A DNA stretch of 64,000 nucleotides from Sporodiniella umbellata (lineage: Eukaryota > Mucoromycota > Mucoromycetes > Mucorales > Rhizopodaceae). The stretch lies in the NCBI GenBank assembly GCA_025677835.1, contig JAIXMR010000085.1:1-64000 (forward strand), given 5' to 3'. The notes under the pieces are model-generated. The model had not been told where the DNA came from. It was given only the letters and a program-made list of their open reading frames with translations, and made no database searches. Positions 1 through 13,202 of the stretch are shown here, piece by piece (positions within the stretch are counted from its first letter, which is position 1; the number at the start of each line of letters is the position of its first letter). The position numbers and the translations under genes were made by a program.

Positions 1-582
1 TTGATACAGTGATGGTATTCATGTTGGTTAATATTTGTTTGGTATCTGAAGCTAAGCCAAACTGTTGGTCAGCTATTGATACGCCAGCAATGTTCACTGT
101 ATCTTTAACATATGTTCCATTGACATTCCCAATACCATAAGACAGTACGAAAGGTTTCTCTAAGTTTTCAAAAGTACTAGAGACTGATGGATCGAATAGA
201 GCTCGTGGGCAATCGGTAGACGGACAGGTATTGCCAGGTATCCAGAGGTCGGCGCTAATTAAAAAATCGCACTTGGTTTTTTGGCATATTTTTTTTGGGC
301 GATCCTTTATTTTTATTCTTACCTTCCAGTATCGAGTGTTACGGTAAATGGTTGACCAGGAGTGCCAATACTGATGTCAATTAGGTATTGACATCCAAGG
401 TCGTTGAAAAGTTTTGCAAGGTAATTATCTCGTTTTCCAAGTTTTTTGGCACGAGTTGATAAAATTGGGTCGGGTCGAGAACGTCGTGTAATGGGTAATC
501 TTATTAGGCGTTTTTCGTTCTCTGCAGATGAGACGATAGCAACAAATATTGAACAAAGAGTGAAGATAGATGTACAACGCAT
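1..582 (-). CDS. Secreted pepsin-type aspartic protease, N-terminal part (cut by window edge)
   Basis: Two exons are visible, 582-323 and 254-1, joined by a 68-nt GT-AG intron; the gene runs off the left edge. The start Met is followed by a hydrophobic signal peptide (about residues 1-20) and a basic propeptide. The mature domain begins with a YLIDISIGTPGQ-like strand and the first catalytic motif Asp-Thr-Gly-Ser, which is split by the intron: exon 1 ends in DTG and exon 2 completes it as DTGSADLWIPG. Downstream are the Cys pair of the N-lobe loop and the flap Tyr region (SYGIGNVNGTY). The second catalytic Asp lies outside the window. The family (Pfam Asp, MEROPS A1) contains secreted or vacuolar endopeptidases active at acid pH. 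Secretion is inferred from the signal peptide. Whether the protein is extracellular or GPI-anchored cannot be seen. Confidence 0.93.
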
Positions 583-676
583 TTTGGTTGAACTATTTAC
601 AAAAAAAAAAAAAAAAAAAGATGAAAAAAAAAGGGAAAGTCTAATTCTGACAAAACATCAAGGGAAATGGTGAGGG

Positions 677-684
677 TATTTATA
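677..684 (-). promoter_or_regulatory. TATA box of the aspartic protease gene
   Basis: On the minus strand this reads TATAAATA, about 95 bp upstream of the protease start codon. Position and sequence fit a fungal core promoter; transcription has not been seen. Confidence 0.5.
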
Positions 685-1750
685 GTGGTCAATCGGTTGT
701 CGGGAGTTTTGACTTAATTGACTGTGTTGTACAGATAATTCTTTTTTCGGTTGATAAAATAGCAAGCATTGATGGGCGCCACAAGTGAACGCTTTCCATA
801 ATAGGGCAAGTACCACAAATTACAGACTACAAAAAGCCTCACGGTTAATATCTGACTTGCCGTAGATCTCCTTACTCCGTAGCGACTTTTTTCCGTAAAA
901 TAGATTAAAGCGGCACTAATTACTAAAGTATAACATACAATGCTTCCAAGATCAATACTGCATATTTCTGTACAATCTGTATTACAAAATGCGACGTCAA
1001 TTTTGAAAATTCTTTACCTTTACTGCAAAACTAGGTTTCTTTTTACTGACAACAGTTTTATTCTCACCTGTCTGGTACCTAATGTAAATCTTTGAATATC
1101 AAAGTTTACTTTTCTATAATATACTTATGGGTATAAATGCGTTATTGTAAGTTACTTCAAAACTAGTGAGCTATACCAGAATATTTGTGTTATGCTTTTA
1201 CATATTAATCGTGTCTTGGCGTGCTGCATACGTGTGAACACGTTGAAAAATAGAAGAAAACAAAATATTAAACGTTTGAATAGGCTTCCTAAAAAACATA
1301 TATTGCATAAGGGACTATTGGCATGTCAGTTTCTACTATGTCATATTTTTTTAATACATGTTAAACGTTTTGGTGTTAAAGGGTAAATCTAACTAATTTA
1401 TAGGTAGACGCTGTTACATTTATATGAATAGAGTCTGTTACAATGAGTTAGTTGTCATTTTTTGTGTTTGAGGTTAGATTGACACTAAAAATATTGTTAA
1501 TATTAAATGTCTATGTTTAACTTTTAGTAGATAAAAACGTAACGCTCTATTACACAATATGTGTTATGTCTCTGTCCACTACGCAGAAGGCTTGCATCAG
1601 GTAAATATGCTTTTGTTTTGGTACAGAATATAACATTTTGAAGCTAATAAAAAGGCCATACTTTACAAAAAAAAAAAATTCAAAAGATGTAGTGAATTTT
1701 TAATTATATAAAAAACTGGTATAGTGTTATTTGAAAGACCTGTTCTCTCC
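685..1750. other. Intergenic, no gene recognised
   Basis: AT-rich spacer between the protease promoter and the 3' end of PEX22. A 64-codon open frame at 1192-1386 has a biased, low-complexity composition and no family features, so it is not called. Short A runs occur near 1668. Confidence 0.5.
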
Positions 1751-2551
1751 TTAATCACTTTGTGCTACTTCGCGGAAAACAAAGCTGTCCATTAACTTTT
1801 CTGAAAGCTCTACACCTTGGCCTAGGCTTCCTTCTTTTTGAGCTAAAATCGACTCGATTCTCCTCTTGGGCAAAATCCATATAATTTTACTCACGAAGGG
1901 TCTTAGTTTTCTGACAACATCCTCACCATCATCTTTTTCCCATCCTCCTTCAATATGAACTGCCGGCTCAATATGCCGTATAATGTGCATCTTCCCTTCC
2001 TCTTCTGAACAATAGACGATTTTTCGCTGATCAATATGTTTGCTGTTTACAGAAAACAAGCCGCCTTGGGCGTTTTCTAATAACGACTGGATGCTTTTGT
2101 GTTCTTCTTCAGAGCTGACTTGAACAACAATATAAACTTCGTAAAGATGACTTATTTGGTGCAATAACTGAACAACGTCCTCTTGAAATGCATACATGCC
2201 AACATCACAGGAAGGATTCCACAAAATGGTCTATACGTTTAAAATTAAGTATTCGAGCAAGCAGAAAAGTTTTTACGTTTTTTAAAGAAATAGTCATTTT
2301 TTTCTTATTCTTTCTAGACTTAAATAATTTATTGCTCCAGTTAGGGTTTCTCTAGAAAGAATTGCAATTAGAATGTGCATTTAAGTAAGTTGGAGACAAA
2401 TTTAACTTACTTCATTGGATGAAATTTTACGTTTAGAAGAATAGTTTTTAAACCAATATACAGCAAAACTTACAACTACCGTAGCTAACGATGTAACCCC
2501 TAACAAACGTAGTACCCAAGATGGCAGTAGCTTCTTTTTGGTATTTGACAT
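1751..2551 (-). CDS. PEX22: Peroxin 22-like protein (peroxisomal anchor for the PEX4 ubiquitin-conjugating enzyme)
   Basis: Two exons, 2551-2411 and 2230-1751, are joined in phase 0 by a 180-nt GT-AG intron, giving about 206 residues. The start is set at the Met of MSNTKKK, because the next segment is a single hydrophobic helix (about residues 12-35) followed by basic residues, the expected N-terminal membrane anchor. The soluble part starts with TILWNPS and contains LLENAQGGLF, KIVYCSEEEG and RHIEPAVHIEGG blocks. These follow the order seen in plant PEX22 (a LENAG block, then KVLFCSTE, then RQLEPDWHID). Known family role: recruiting PEX4 to the peroxisome for PEX5 recycling. The assignment rests on motif order recalled from the family, so the name is likely rather than certain. 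Confidence 0.72.
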
Positions 2552-3898
2552 TGGTAATGAAAAAAAAAGGTGGGGAAAAAGACTGAGAATTTTCACGTGG
2601 AGGACAAACAAAAGGTCTTTTTTAAATGAATGTGTAGAAAACTGCCACTTGTCTTTACAGTCTCTTTTTTAGAATAATTACAAGTAAAAACCAGATTAAG
2701 CATTTTATATATAAAAAAAAGGTACAAGTTTATTTACTTTCGACCGAACATCAGCTCTGTCCTTATGCATTGAATATGTCAAAAAGAATAAATTTTTAGA
2801 CGAATTTGAGGTTTTGCAGCAGCTCCACTCGAGTAAGCTTTCGTTTTTGTAACTTTAAACTCCGAACAAACTAGATTTTTGATTGATCAAGATTCGTTTT
2901 ACATTTTGGAAAACTTATTCATTTCGATAAAGTATCTTTTTGCTAAAATAGAGGATTGAGGAAAAGGGCTTAGATTCAATAGGAAAAAAGACCTTAATTT
3001 ACAAAGGCTAAAAGCGCCAGGGCTGCTTTTCATATTGTTTTAAGTACGAACTCAGTCCATGTAGGTAAACGTCAATATTCAAGCACTCAGTGTGTCTGTC
3101 GCTCAACTTGTTTTAGTATAAGCTAAAAAAAAAAAAATCAAAATCAAAAGAAACGGATAGTATGAGTCTTTTTAAATGTATTCAGCTCCTCCGAGATACG
3201 AAAAGCACAAAGGCCACTATCGTTATTAGCTCAGCTGAATTAGTATGTTCGCTGGTCAGGAGTCTTGAAATCTTATATACACATCTCGATGTGCTTGCTT
3301 TTTCTTTTTAGTTCTTGTAGCATTAAATAAAGCAAGTCTAGTCAAATCCCAAGTTATATAGAGCTACTATACACAGCAACCTCGAGTATTTTTACAACCT
3401 TTAGAAGTTGCTCTAAAATTGTTTTCATTGTCTAACATATATCCCAGCTTTCTGTTCTTACTTTTGATTGTTTTTGGGCAGACTGATAGAGATGCTTCGG
3501 CACTTTGTTCATGGTGGTTGCTCTACTTATATCTAAAGACAGAAAAAAGTTCAGCCTCAAAAAAGTTCAGTTGATATAGTAAAGTAGTAAAATTTATGCT
3601 CTATTGATAGTTTAGGTTTTTCAAAGGATGCGTCCAGTATGTAGCCTTTTTGATATTTACAAATATTACATCTAAAGAAAAGCTCGACAACATTTATCTT
3701 TGTATTACGTTTATAAAAAAAAATTGGTGTTGTAAATCACTATTACAAAAATCGAGAATAGATACATCAAACATTTTTTAGAGGAATAAAATGCAAAGCG
3801 CTCCAGTTCCAAAATGATTACCAAAAATAGAATTATGACTGCTTTCTTTTTATTAAACTTTTACCTAGAAATTTTTTCCTTTTTGCTTTTAGTACAGT
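2552..3898. other. Divergent intergenic region between PEX22 and BMS1
   Basis: About 1.35 kb of AT-rich sequence that must hold the promoters of both flanking genes. I see no coding exon, RNA gene or convincing ribosome-biogenesis promoter element in it. Confidence 0.5.
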
Positions 3899-6800
3899 AT
3901 GGACGATCAAAGCAACAAGCCTCATGTCAAAAAAAAGGCCGGAAAGAAAGTAGAGAGAAAGAAAGAAAACAAATTCTCCAATGCCAAAAAGTCGAGCAAC
4001 CCTAAGGCTTTTGCCTTTCAAAGTGCTGGAAGGGCAGAAAAATCTGGACGTAGAAACACTGATTTGGGAGAAAAAAAGCTTCATGTACCGATGGTCGATC
4101 GTACTCCTCTTGAAGCACCACCTGTAGTTATTGCAGTTGTTGGGCCACCTGGAGTAAGTGAAGAAGTTTTTCTCCCTTGAGAACAAACATTTAAAAGAAA
4201 AAGCATTAACGTTTCTACGTTTTTTATAGTCGGGCAAATCAACTTTAATTCGATCATTAGTTAAAAGATACACAAAACACAATCTAAATGAGATAAAAGG
4301 GCCTGTTACCGTTGTTAGTGGAAAAAAGAGACGTTTGACATTTATAGAGTGTAATAATGACTTGAATTCAATGATCGATGTCGCAAAAGTTGCAGATCTC
4401 GTTCTTCTGATGATCGATGCAAGCTTTGGATTTGAAATGGTAGGCTTTATTATAAGGGAACATAAAATTAATTGGTTTTAATGATTAGGAAACTTTTGAA
4501 TTTTTAAACATTTTGCAATCTCATGGATTCCCTAAGGTCATGGGCGTTTTAACTCATCTTGATAAATTTCGTAGTGCTAAGGCACTGAGAGCAACTAAGA
4601 AACGATTAAAGGACCGTTTTTGGACTGAAATCTATCAAGGCGCTAAACTATTTTATTTATCCGGTCTTATCAATGGAAGATATCCCAACTTAGAAATACA
4701 AAATTTGTCTCGTTTTATTTCTGTAATGAAGTTTCGTCCTCTTGTTTGGAGAAATACACATCCGTATGTCATGGCCGATCGTATAGAAGATTTAACAGAT
4801 CCCGAATTGATTCATCGTAAACCTACTTGTGATCGTACAGTGACTTTATACGGTTACCTAAGAGGCACAAATCTTAAAAGCGGAATGCGTGTTCACATTC
4901 CGGGCGCTGGCGATCATGTTTTATCGGACGTCTCTGTTCTACCAGATCCTTGTCCATTGCCCGATAAGGAAAGGAAGCGTTTGGATGAAAAACACAAGTT
5001 GATATATGCACCCATGTCTGATGTCGGGGGCGTTATGTACGATAAGGATGCGGTTTACATCAACGTTCCTGGTCACTTCACCAAAAAATCAGCATATGCG
5101 CCCGCAGAAATAAAAGAAGGCGAAGAAGAAGAAGAAGAAGAGGAGGCAGAGCAAATTCCTTATGGAACAGGCGAAAAGCTTGTCATGAATCTTCAAGACG
5201 CAGAAGATACGCTTTCTGCTCAATTACAGGATTCTGAGTTTCGTATATTTTCTGGATCAACTCCTGTAAAAGCTTCCGAAGTCAAAGAGTCTTTAGAAGA
5301 AGACTACACTGGAAGAGTGCGTAGACGTGCGGCTTTTGGTGGAAAAGAAGCTGATGAAGACGCAGGAGATGACGAAGATGGCGAGGATATTGACGACGAA
5401 GAACTTGATGACTATGATGAAGACAACGAAGGTGGCAGACAAGCTATGGATGAAGACGATGATGAGCCCACTTTTGAATTTGCTGATAGTGATAGTGATT
5501 TGGGTGATGCTGATGAAGATAATGAAGATATGGTTCTAGTTGACGGACGTGCACAAAAAGACAACGAAGATAGCTTCTTCAAGTTAAAGCCTGAGATAGC
5601 TGATATCAATGCTCAAACTGTAGACAGTAGTCGTGATTTAGTAGAACTCAAAGAGTTGGATGAATGGGATGATGAAGATGTGCTGGACTCTATTCGAAAT
5701 CGATTCATAACAGGAGACCTCAATGACAGTGCCAATGGTGAAAGCGCTTTTCAGCCTGAAGAGGAGGAGGAAGAATTTGGCGATTTTGAGGATCTTGAGG
5801 CTGATGAAGCATCTGAAGAGGTTAAAGAAGGCTCAAAGAAGAGGGACAAAGAAGGCATGATTCGTGACCCAATGATGATTGAACGCGAAAAAATAGCCAA
5901 GCGTAAAGAGCAGCTCCGTAAAAAATTTGAAGAGGAGTATGACGAAAGCGAAGATGGTCCTAAAATGGACTTTTATGAGCAAAAGAAGCAAGAAATAGAA
6001 ATGCAACTTCAAACCAATCGCGCAGAATTTGAAGATGACGATCTGGCAACAAGAGCTTTGGTTGAAGGTTATCGTCCAGGTAGTTATGTAAGATTGTTGA
6101 TCAAGGACATGCCATGCGAATTTGTAGAAAATTTTGACCCTGTCTACCCCATCTTGGTTGGAGGTCTTTTGACGTCTGAAAGCCAATTTGGTTGGGTGCA
6201 AGTTAGAATCAAACGCCACAGATGGCATCCTAAAACCCTCAAAACCAATGATCCTCTCATATTTTCTATTGGATGGAGACGTTTCCAGAGTATTCCTATA
6301 TACTCGCTCAATGATGGTACACGAAATCGTATGCTGAAATACACGCCTGAGCATATGCATTGTCTTGCAACCTTCTATGGTCCTGTACACACACCCAACA
6401 CAGGATTCTGTGCTGTTCAAAACGTTGTAAATAACAAATCAACTGCTTTCCGTATCAGTGCAACTGGTGTTGTTGTAGACATTAGTCAGTCTACTGAAAT
6501 CGTTAAGAAGTTAAAGTTGACGGGTTATCCTGCCAAAGTGTATAGAAATACGGCTTTTGTTAAAGACATGTTTACTTCTGCATTAGAAGTAGCCAAGTTT
6601 GAAGGTGCCAACATCAGAACTGTTTCTGGCATCCGTGGTCAAGTAAAGAAGGCTCTCCCATCACCAGAGGGTCAGTTCCGTGCAACCTTTGAAGACAAAA
6701 TTTTAATGAGCGGTAAGCTAATAACAGTGTGTATCATATAGTTTTTTTTACTAACTCTTATAATTCTTCTTAAAGACATCGTCTTTTTAAGAGCATGGTA

Positions 6801-7342
6801 CCCCATAAAGCCTCGTAAATTCTATAACCCAGTGACTTCATTACTATTATCCTCAAAACAAGAGTGGCAAGGCATGCGTTCGACTGGGCAAGTGCGAAAA
6901 GAACTTAGTATGCATGCTCCTCAAAATGCTGACTCTATCTACAAGGTAGCTATATAAAAGTCTTAATTCAAAAGATCGTCTAAATATCTGTTTTTAGCCA
7001 ATTGAAAGAAAAGAGCGTCGCTTTAATACACTCAAGATTCCCAAATCAATCCAATCCGAACTGCCATTTGCTTCTAAACCTAAAATGATGACAAAGGCTA
7101 AGAAAAAGTCATATTTGAATAAGCGTGCAGTGGTGTTAGAGCCTGAAGAAAAGAAGATTTATACATTAATGCAACAACTGAACACACTTAGAAACGAAAA
7201 AACACGTAAACGTAAGGTAAAGGATAACGAAAGACGCGATAATCTCGAGAAGAAAAAGGCGAAGGTTGAAAAGACAAACGTCGAGAAAGAAAAAGAAAGA
7301 CGCAAAGACTATTTCCGCAAAGAACAGAAAAATAAAAAATAG
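3899..7342 (+). CDS. BMS1: BMS1, GTPase of 40S ribosomal subunit assembly
   Basis: Five exons (3899-4153, 4230-4439, 4489-6712, 6776-6945, 6998-7342) give about 1067 residues; all junctions agree in phase. The N-terminus is Lys-rich. The P-loop GPPGSGKST (residues 82-90) is interrupted by intron 1 between GPPG and SGKST. The GTPase domain continues with a LTHLDKF segment. Residues about 200-560 carry long Glu/Asp runs typical of Bms1. The C-terminal half has the conserved AARP2CN/RIBIOP_C features: RHRWHPKTLKTNDPLIFS, the GIRGQVKKAL segment, DIVFLRAWYPIKPRKFYNP and a basic Lys/Arg-rich tail. Bms1 acts in the nucleolar SSU processome with Rcl1 on 18S rRNA maturation. The length is slightly below yeast (1183) and human (1282). 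Confidence 0.97.
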
Positions 7343-8137
7343 ACTTTCTGTTTCTTTGATTTCACAGCATTTGTAAAAATAAAATAAAATAAAGCCATTG
7401 CTTACTTCAAATAATGAAGGCAAAATAAGTCAGATGTTTTCAATGTCTTGTTTGGCAAATGCTAGTGACTTTGAGTACGTCTTAAGTGACATACTAAGCT
7501 TTTTTCGTCATACTAAGAAAAAACATTGTTACAGCAAATTGGTATTTACATTGTGGAGTTCTATAATTTTATACAATCTTGTTTTACTTACAAAGAGCGC
7601 CTGTGTTTATCTTTATTCTATTAACAACAACGTTTGTTATAAAGCACGGCAAAGACTTTTAAGCAGGTATTTCTTATTGGCGACTTTGTTTTTTTTTGGT
7701 TTATCAAAAACTTGAAGAAAGCAACCTTGGAATACTAGAGTTTGTATTTGCTTCATATTTGATACATAGACACTTTGTATTTATTTAAGATCAAGTAGAG
7801 TATATGAGACTTTTGGCATGAATATTATCCTTGACTCTACGTCGCATATTTGATATCCCCTAGTTGAAATAATAAATAAGGTCTTAGAATTAAAAGAACA
7901 CAGCAACATAGAGTTTTAGGTTGAGTAACCCATACAGTGTTAAAACGGCGTTCTTTTTATGCTGTGGCTGTGAGTCAGCTGAATTTGTTCTGAATCTAAC
8001 ATAGCCAAAATCTTTTTATATAGTGTAAAAATATACACCATTTATTTTGATTGTGGTTTTTTTTTTTACTTGTTTTTATTGTATTTGATAAAAACAAAAA
8101 TAAAAAGTATATACGAATATTTACTAAGTTAGATGTA
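7343..8137. other. Convergent intergenic region between BMS1 and the permease gene
   Basis: AT-rich 3' flanks of two convergent genes. An open frame at 7398-7715 is Phe/Leu-rich and lacks family features. Nothing functional is recognised beyond presumed polyadenylation signals. Confidence 0.5.
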
Positions 8138-10075
8138 TTATTGCTTATTACTACTGTGGTCAATGTGTTCATATTCTTCGACTTCCTGAAACTCTTGTTC
8201 TGTCCTCTTGTTATCGTTAAACAACTTCACAGGGTCTCTTTTGAATCTTGAGTGTCGTATACTGTATGCAAAATAGATAACCCATCCAATGCCCATCCAA
8301 ATAAACAGACGCCATATGGTAGTCACTTCAGCTAAAGCAATCAATGCGACCGAAATAAACATACCAATTATAGGAAAGATTAGCGAGAAGTATTTACCAC
8401 CGGGGATTTTAAAACGACGGGGTGCATCAGGACGAGTGAATCGCATAACAATGACACCAACATGAACAACGAAGAAAGCTAGAAGGGTGCCGACAGATGT
8501 CATATTACCTAACAAATCCACTGGTAAAACTGCAGCTAAAACGGCTGTAATGAATCCAATAGTCAACGTGGCAATGTAGGGGGTTCTAAACTTGGGATGA
8601 ACTTTGCAGAAAACAGGAGGCAAAAGGCCATCGCGAGCCATTGAGAAAAAAACGCGTGATTGTCCGAGCAAGTTGATAAGTAATACAGAGGTTAAACCGC
8701 AAATGGCCCCAATACAGACAAGTATGTTCAACCAAGTAAAATCCTTACCACTACGGAGAGAGACTTGTTCCACGGCTACCACAGCGGGAACTGGGGAGCC
8801 AGCAAATTCTGTATATTTAGCAGCACCAGTCATAATAGTACAAAACACCAAATATAGTACAGTACTAATGGTCAAACTTCCAATGATACCAATAGGAAGA
8901 TCACGTTGAGGATTCTTGGCTTCCAATGCCGCTGTAGTAACGGCGTCAAAACCGATATAGCTGAAAAACACAGTTGTTGCTGCTGCAAAGATTCCCGAGG
9001 TTCCAAACTTGTGCCAATCGCCAGTATTGGGAGGAACGTAGGGCTCATAGTTAGGAGTATGCATGTATCCACATAGTCCAAATATAAAGATAAGGATAAC
9101 CAAGAGCTTGATAGAAACTACTGCTGTATTGACCCAGGCAGATTGACGAATACTGGAAGGTGTGTCAGATAACTGTAGAAAATTATAGGGTTTAACTTAC
9201 CCAATACACAGTATAACGGTAATAATCATAATAATAACAAAACCAGGAACGTTGAAGTAATGCCCGGGAGTATACGAAATGGAAGCTGGGTTTTCTGTCC
9301 ATGAAACGGTAGGAGTAGTCCAACTTTTATCAAATTGTATTCTGCCATAAGAGGCAACAGCAAAAAACTTGACAAAATATCCTGACCATCCTACACCGAC
9401 TGTTTTTTAAGAAGAAAAAAAGATAAGTAAACAGACTATTAAAATGTAACGAGTCATTTACCAGTAGCAGCGCCCACCATGTATTCTAAAATCAAATCCC
9501 AGCCGATAGTCCAAGCGACAAACTAATAAATTTGGTTTAAAATTGCTATATAAAAGCTCTTTGTAGAACTTACTTCTCCCATAGTTGCATAGGCGTATGT
9601 ATAAGCAGAACCCGCTACTGGAATCATTGAGGCCATTTCAGCATAACTAAGAGCAGCAAAAGCTATATATATGTATATAAAATTAGAGGACAGCTCTCTT
9701 TGTAGCTAACAGTTTTTTTCTACCTGCGGCAATTGCAGCAATAACAAAAGATATAGTGACAGCTGGACCTGCATTGTCGGCGGCAGCTTTACCAGAAAGA
9801 ACAAATATACCTGTGCCGATGATAGCACCAATACCAACAAAGACCAATTGAAAAGTGTTTAATGCACGGTTTAGTTCTGTACCTTCAGCTTCTCCCCAAA
9901 GTAGCTCAACAGGTTTGATTTGAAACAGACGTCGAAGGTAGAATCTAGTAGCACTTTCGCCTTCTTTTCGAAGGTAAGATTCTGCATTAATTTTGTTGTA
10001 TCGAGCATTGATGCTTTCGAAAAACGTCGCCTTTTGATGTTCAATATGCCTTATTGACTCTGATTTTTCAGACAT
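8138..10075 (-). CDS. APC-superfamily amino-acid permease (cationic amino-acid transporter type)
   Basis: Five exons (10075-9724, 9662-9574, 9522-9462, 9399-9201, 9152-8138) give about 571 residues with all phases consistent. The N-terminal cytosolic segment (about 70 residues) precedes TM1, which carries the APC signature GIGAIIGTGIFVLSG. Next come AGPAVTISF and AFAALSYAEMASMIPVAGSAYTYAY (TM2-3), then GWDLILEY, GIRQSAWVNT and FFSYIGFDAVTTAALEAKNP, the hallmark TM6 segment of bacterial YfnA/CAT and animal SLC7A1-type transporters. The C-terminus is charged and short. The expected role is proton-coupled or facilitated uptake of amino acids at the plasma or vacuolar membrane; the substrate cannot be told from sequence. 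The fourth intron uses a CCAG acceptor at 9153, since an earlier CAG would break the frame. Confidence 0.93.
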
Positions 10076-10224
10076 TAAAGTAGAAATGAAAAGAAATGAG
10101 AATGTTATACAACAGATTTACACTTTTTTAGATATATATATATATTCTAGTGGTTTTTTTTTCTGAAGTAACAACAGTCAAAGAAAGGTGATGTTAGTCT
10201 TGTGAAACAGAGGAACGGGCGTTC

Positions 10225-10232
10225 CATTTATA
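10225..10232 (-). promoter_or_regulatory. Possible TATA box of the permease gene
   Basis: The minus strand reads TATAAATG about 150 bp upstream of the permease start codon. Another TATA-like stretch lies at about 10130-10145, so the assignment is tentative. Confidence 0.3.
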
Positions 10233-11159
10233 GACTATCCCATATAAATAACGCTAACTGATAAGAAGGTTTTCACAATTTCCTGATATGGATGTTGGTA
10301 TATCAAAGTTGTCATGTGCTTGTTGGATCCTTAGGTGGACTGTTTCTGTGATACCTCAGGGCGCCTGACAAAACAAGTGGCTCCCATAAACCTTGGTATC
10401 ACATACAAAAAATTCACACACAAGAGAAAAAGGTGCGCATGCTTCGTGAGGTATAAGCTTCTTAGAGTGAGAAAATTCTACGAAATATCCCCAAGACACT
10501 TTTTACTCAATACTGTTTTTACCTAGTAGCTCGTTTCAATGCTACAGCGGTTTTTTTTTTTGAAAATAAGGCATGCTGAATAAGATGGGTTGGCGTGCGT
10601 AGTTTTCATACATAATATGGATTTGAAAATTGTAATAAGTATACCATTATTTATAAATCAAACCGAGTGTGTCACAAACAAGTGAAACTTTATCCCATTA
10701 TTGATTGGTATTGCATGAATGCGCAATGTTTTTGTCACCGTTTGGACATTTTCTTTGAACTTATTAGCCAAAATCCAAAAATTGTGTTGGTCGTTTTTTT
10801 AGATTTCATTTAGTTGTTGCAGAGATCTTCATTCAAGTAGAATGAAGAGACATAGTACTAGTATTTCTTTTTTCTATAAAAAAAGCACTGGTGATATCTT
10901 AACAAGTAATTTTAGGAAGCGCCAAGTTGCTTCGAAGATAAATGGTTTCTCTTGACGAGTTTGACAGATCTTCGAAAGAACATCTAAAATAAAATCGTTT
11001 AATTTGAGATGGAAGGAACTAGTCTTAGGAAAGGGAGCGTTTTTGTCAAAATATCTACATGCTTGCAGATTTAGTCAGCACAAGTTTTACTAGAAGCCTA
11101 TAGAACCTCTTGCAAATGAGAGAAACGTATGCGAAAGAAAATCTTGGGAAAAGCCCCCC

Positions 11160-11190
<31 letters not shown>

Positions 11191-13202
11191 AACGCATAAT
11201 AAAACACTTAGCACACTGGTCAGTAAGCTAAGCAAAACCTACAAAAACTTGTTAACCAATATTTTTGGCGAAAGTTCTGCAGAAACAACCCAAGACACAG
11301 TAAGAAGCTAGAATTTGATTCGGATGTATAGGGTAAAAAATATACTGAGGAGCAACCTAGTTGTATGATTTTGAGATCGATCTTTTTATGAGCATGAATC
11401 GAAGTATTGTCTATAATAATAAAGCAAGCTTTTGTTACTAAAAATTCATTCGTATTTCCTGAGCATTGCTAGTTAATCAAACATAACGCTCAGCTATAGT
11501 AACCTTAGGAATGTGCAGTTGTTCTTCACGCCCTTTTTTCGCTCCAAACCTCCAAACGCGATTTTATCAGAAGAACGAGTTTTAAGTCGCTAAAATTCAA
11601 GTTATTGTAAATCAAAGAGATGTCTCCACTTTTTTTTTTTTTTTTTGAAACTGTTATAATATAACTTAATTATTGAAGTACTTTCGATATCTTTGGTAAA
11701 AAAAAAATCGCGCGAGCTTTTGGCAACTATTTGGCCACATTTTTGAAAATAAATAGGCCAGGTTCTGGTCGAGTTATAGAGTTTCTTATTCACGAAGTGT
11801 TTTTATAGAGCTTTCAAAGTTTTCAGAAGAAATAGTGAATCGATAAAAAAGCAAGTGCTTCTTTTCCAAGCTCATTAATAATTTTTACTTTGCTGTTTTA
11901 GCGGGAAAAAATTATTTTGAATTGATAAATGAGCGGAATAAAAATTAAGTCAAAAGCTTGTGTGGTTTTTTCACAAAGGATATTGGAAGTACTAAATTGA
12001 TACAGCTATTAAACTGAGAGTAGAAGTAGTGCAGCTACGTTGAAATGCTGTTTAAGAATCTAAATTCAAAACGATTAATTTTCTCACTTTAGAAAAACTT
12101 AGCTTGAAACCAAGTCGTGATGAATGAACATGATTGAAATGGTGCGTTTTAGAGTGCTTATGAAGCAGCGGCTTGAGACAATTTAAAATATAAACAATTG
12201 CTAAATACTAAGAAGATTTATGGCCTACAGTATATTGTATTGAACGGCAATGATAATCCCAAATACAATGAGCATCGTGTTAAACTGGAAAATTCTAAAT
12301 TTGCACATATCATACTCTTAAAATAACACATCATCAAGAAGCGATATATATATAAGTGTATAAAGCTATTGTATTGTTTCGATTGTTCTCATTAGTGATA
12401 GAACACCCAAAAAAGACAGTGATTCCCCTAAACAAAACATTCGGCTTTACTTGGCCACTACAGTAGAATGTTGCTTAATCTACTTACGAGAAAAATCTAC
12501 ATAATTTTAAAAGCAACAAAAGATTGCCCTTAGTTCTAAAACAAAGCACATTTGGAAGGGAAAAATGATCCAGATATTACTCATATTTTTTTAAGGTGTT
12601 ATCATTACTGGGACTCTTTATTTGCTTTAATAAATAATGAATTGCACCCATATAGAATTTATAAAAGATGCGGCTATATTTTTAAACCAAGAGTAGTCAA
12701 TCAGCAAAAGTATAAGGTATGTTTGGATCTGAGCATTAACAGGGTCGGCCTTATTAAACGAATCTACCGATGCTCATAAATTTTATCTTAATATTTGTTT
12801 GAAATGGAGCACTGGACGCTTATCGAGCATCACTTCGAACAAAACATAAAAGACCAATGTGTATCTCAATTCCTCCCGCATATGACCTACCACAACAAAA
12901 ATAACAACTAAAATAGATGCGGATGGCAAAAAGCCTGTAATTGTAACAAGATGAGTATCGTTACTAAAGCAAAGGTAACTAGTCATAATTTCAGGCACAA
13001 AAATAGCATAGGATTGTTTACCTCTTCGATTCCCTAGTTTGATCACTGAAGTAATGGAATGGAAAAAAACCCCTGGGCTTCGTTAAAAATCCAAGCTATA
13101 ACATTGCTTCAAGAGTATACTGACTTTTCCTACTCACCAATAGCAGAGTTATTTTGTTTTTTATATATAAATTGATCAGTATTGTTTTTTTTCCTTACAT
13201 AG

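Noticed and set aside
1192..1386. 64-codon open frame downstream of the protease
   Set aside because: Composition is biased (Lys/Leu/His) with no domain, splice context or neighbour support.
3600..3898. Possible PAC/RRPE ribosome-biogenesis promoter motifs upstream of BMS1
   Set aside because: Only A/T-rich stretches were found; no convincing GATGAG core.
13020..13045. TTCGATTCC, resembling a tRNA T-loop
   Set aside because: No matching acceptor, D or anticodon arms around it. No tRNA, rRNA or snoRNA could be supported by eye anywhere in the window.
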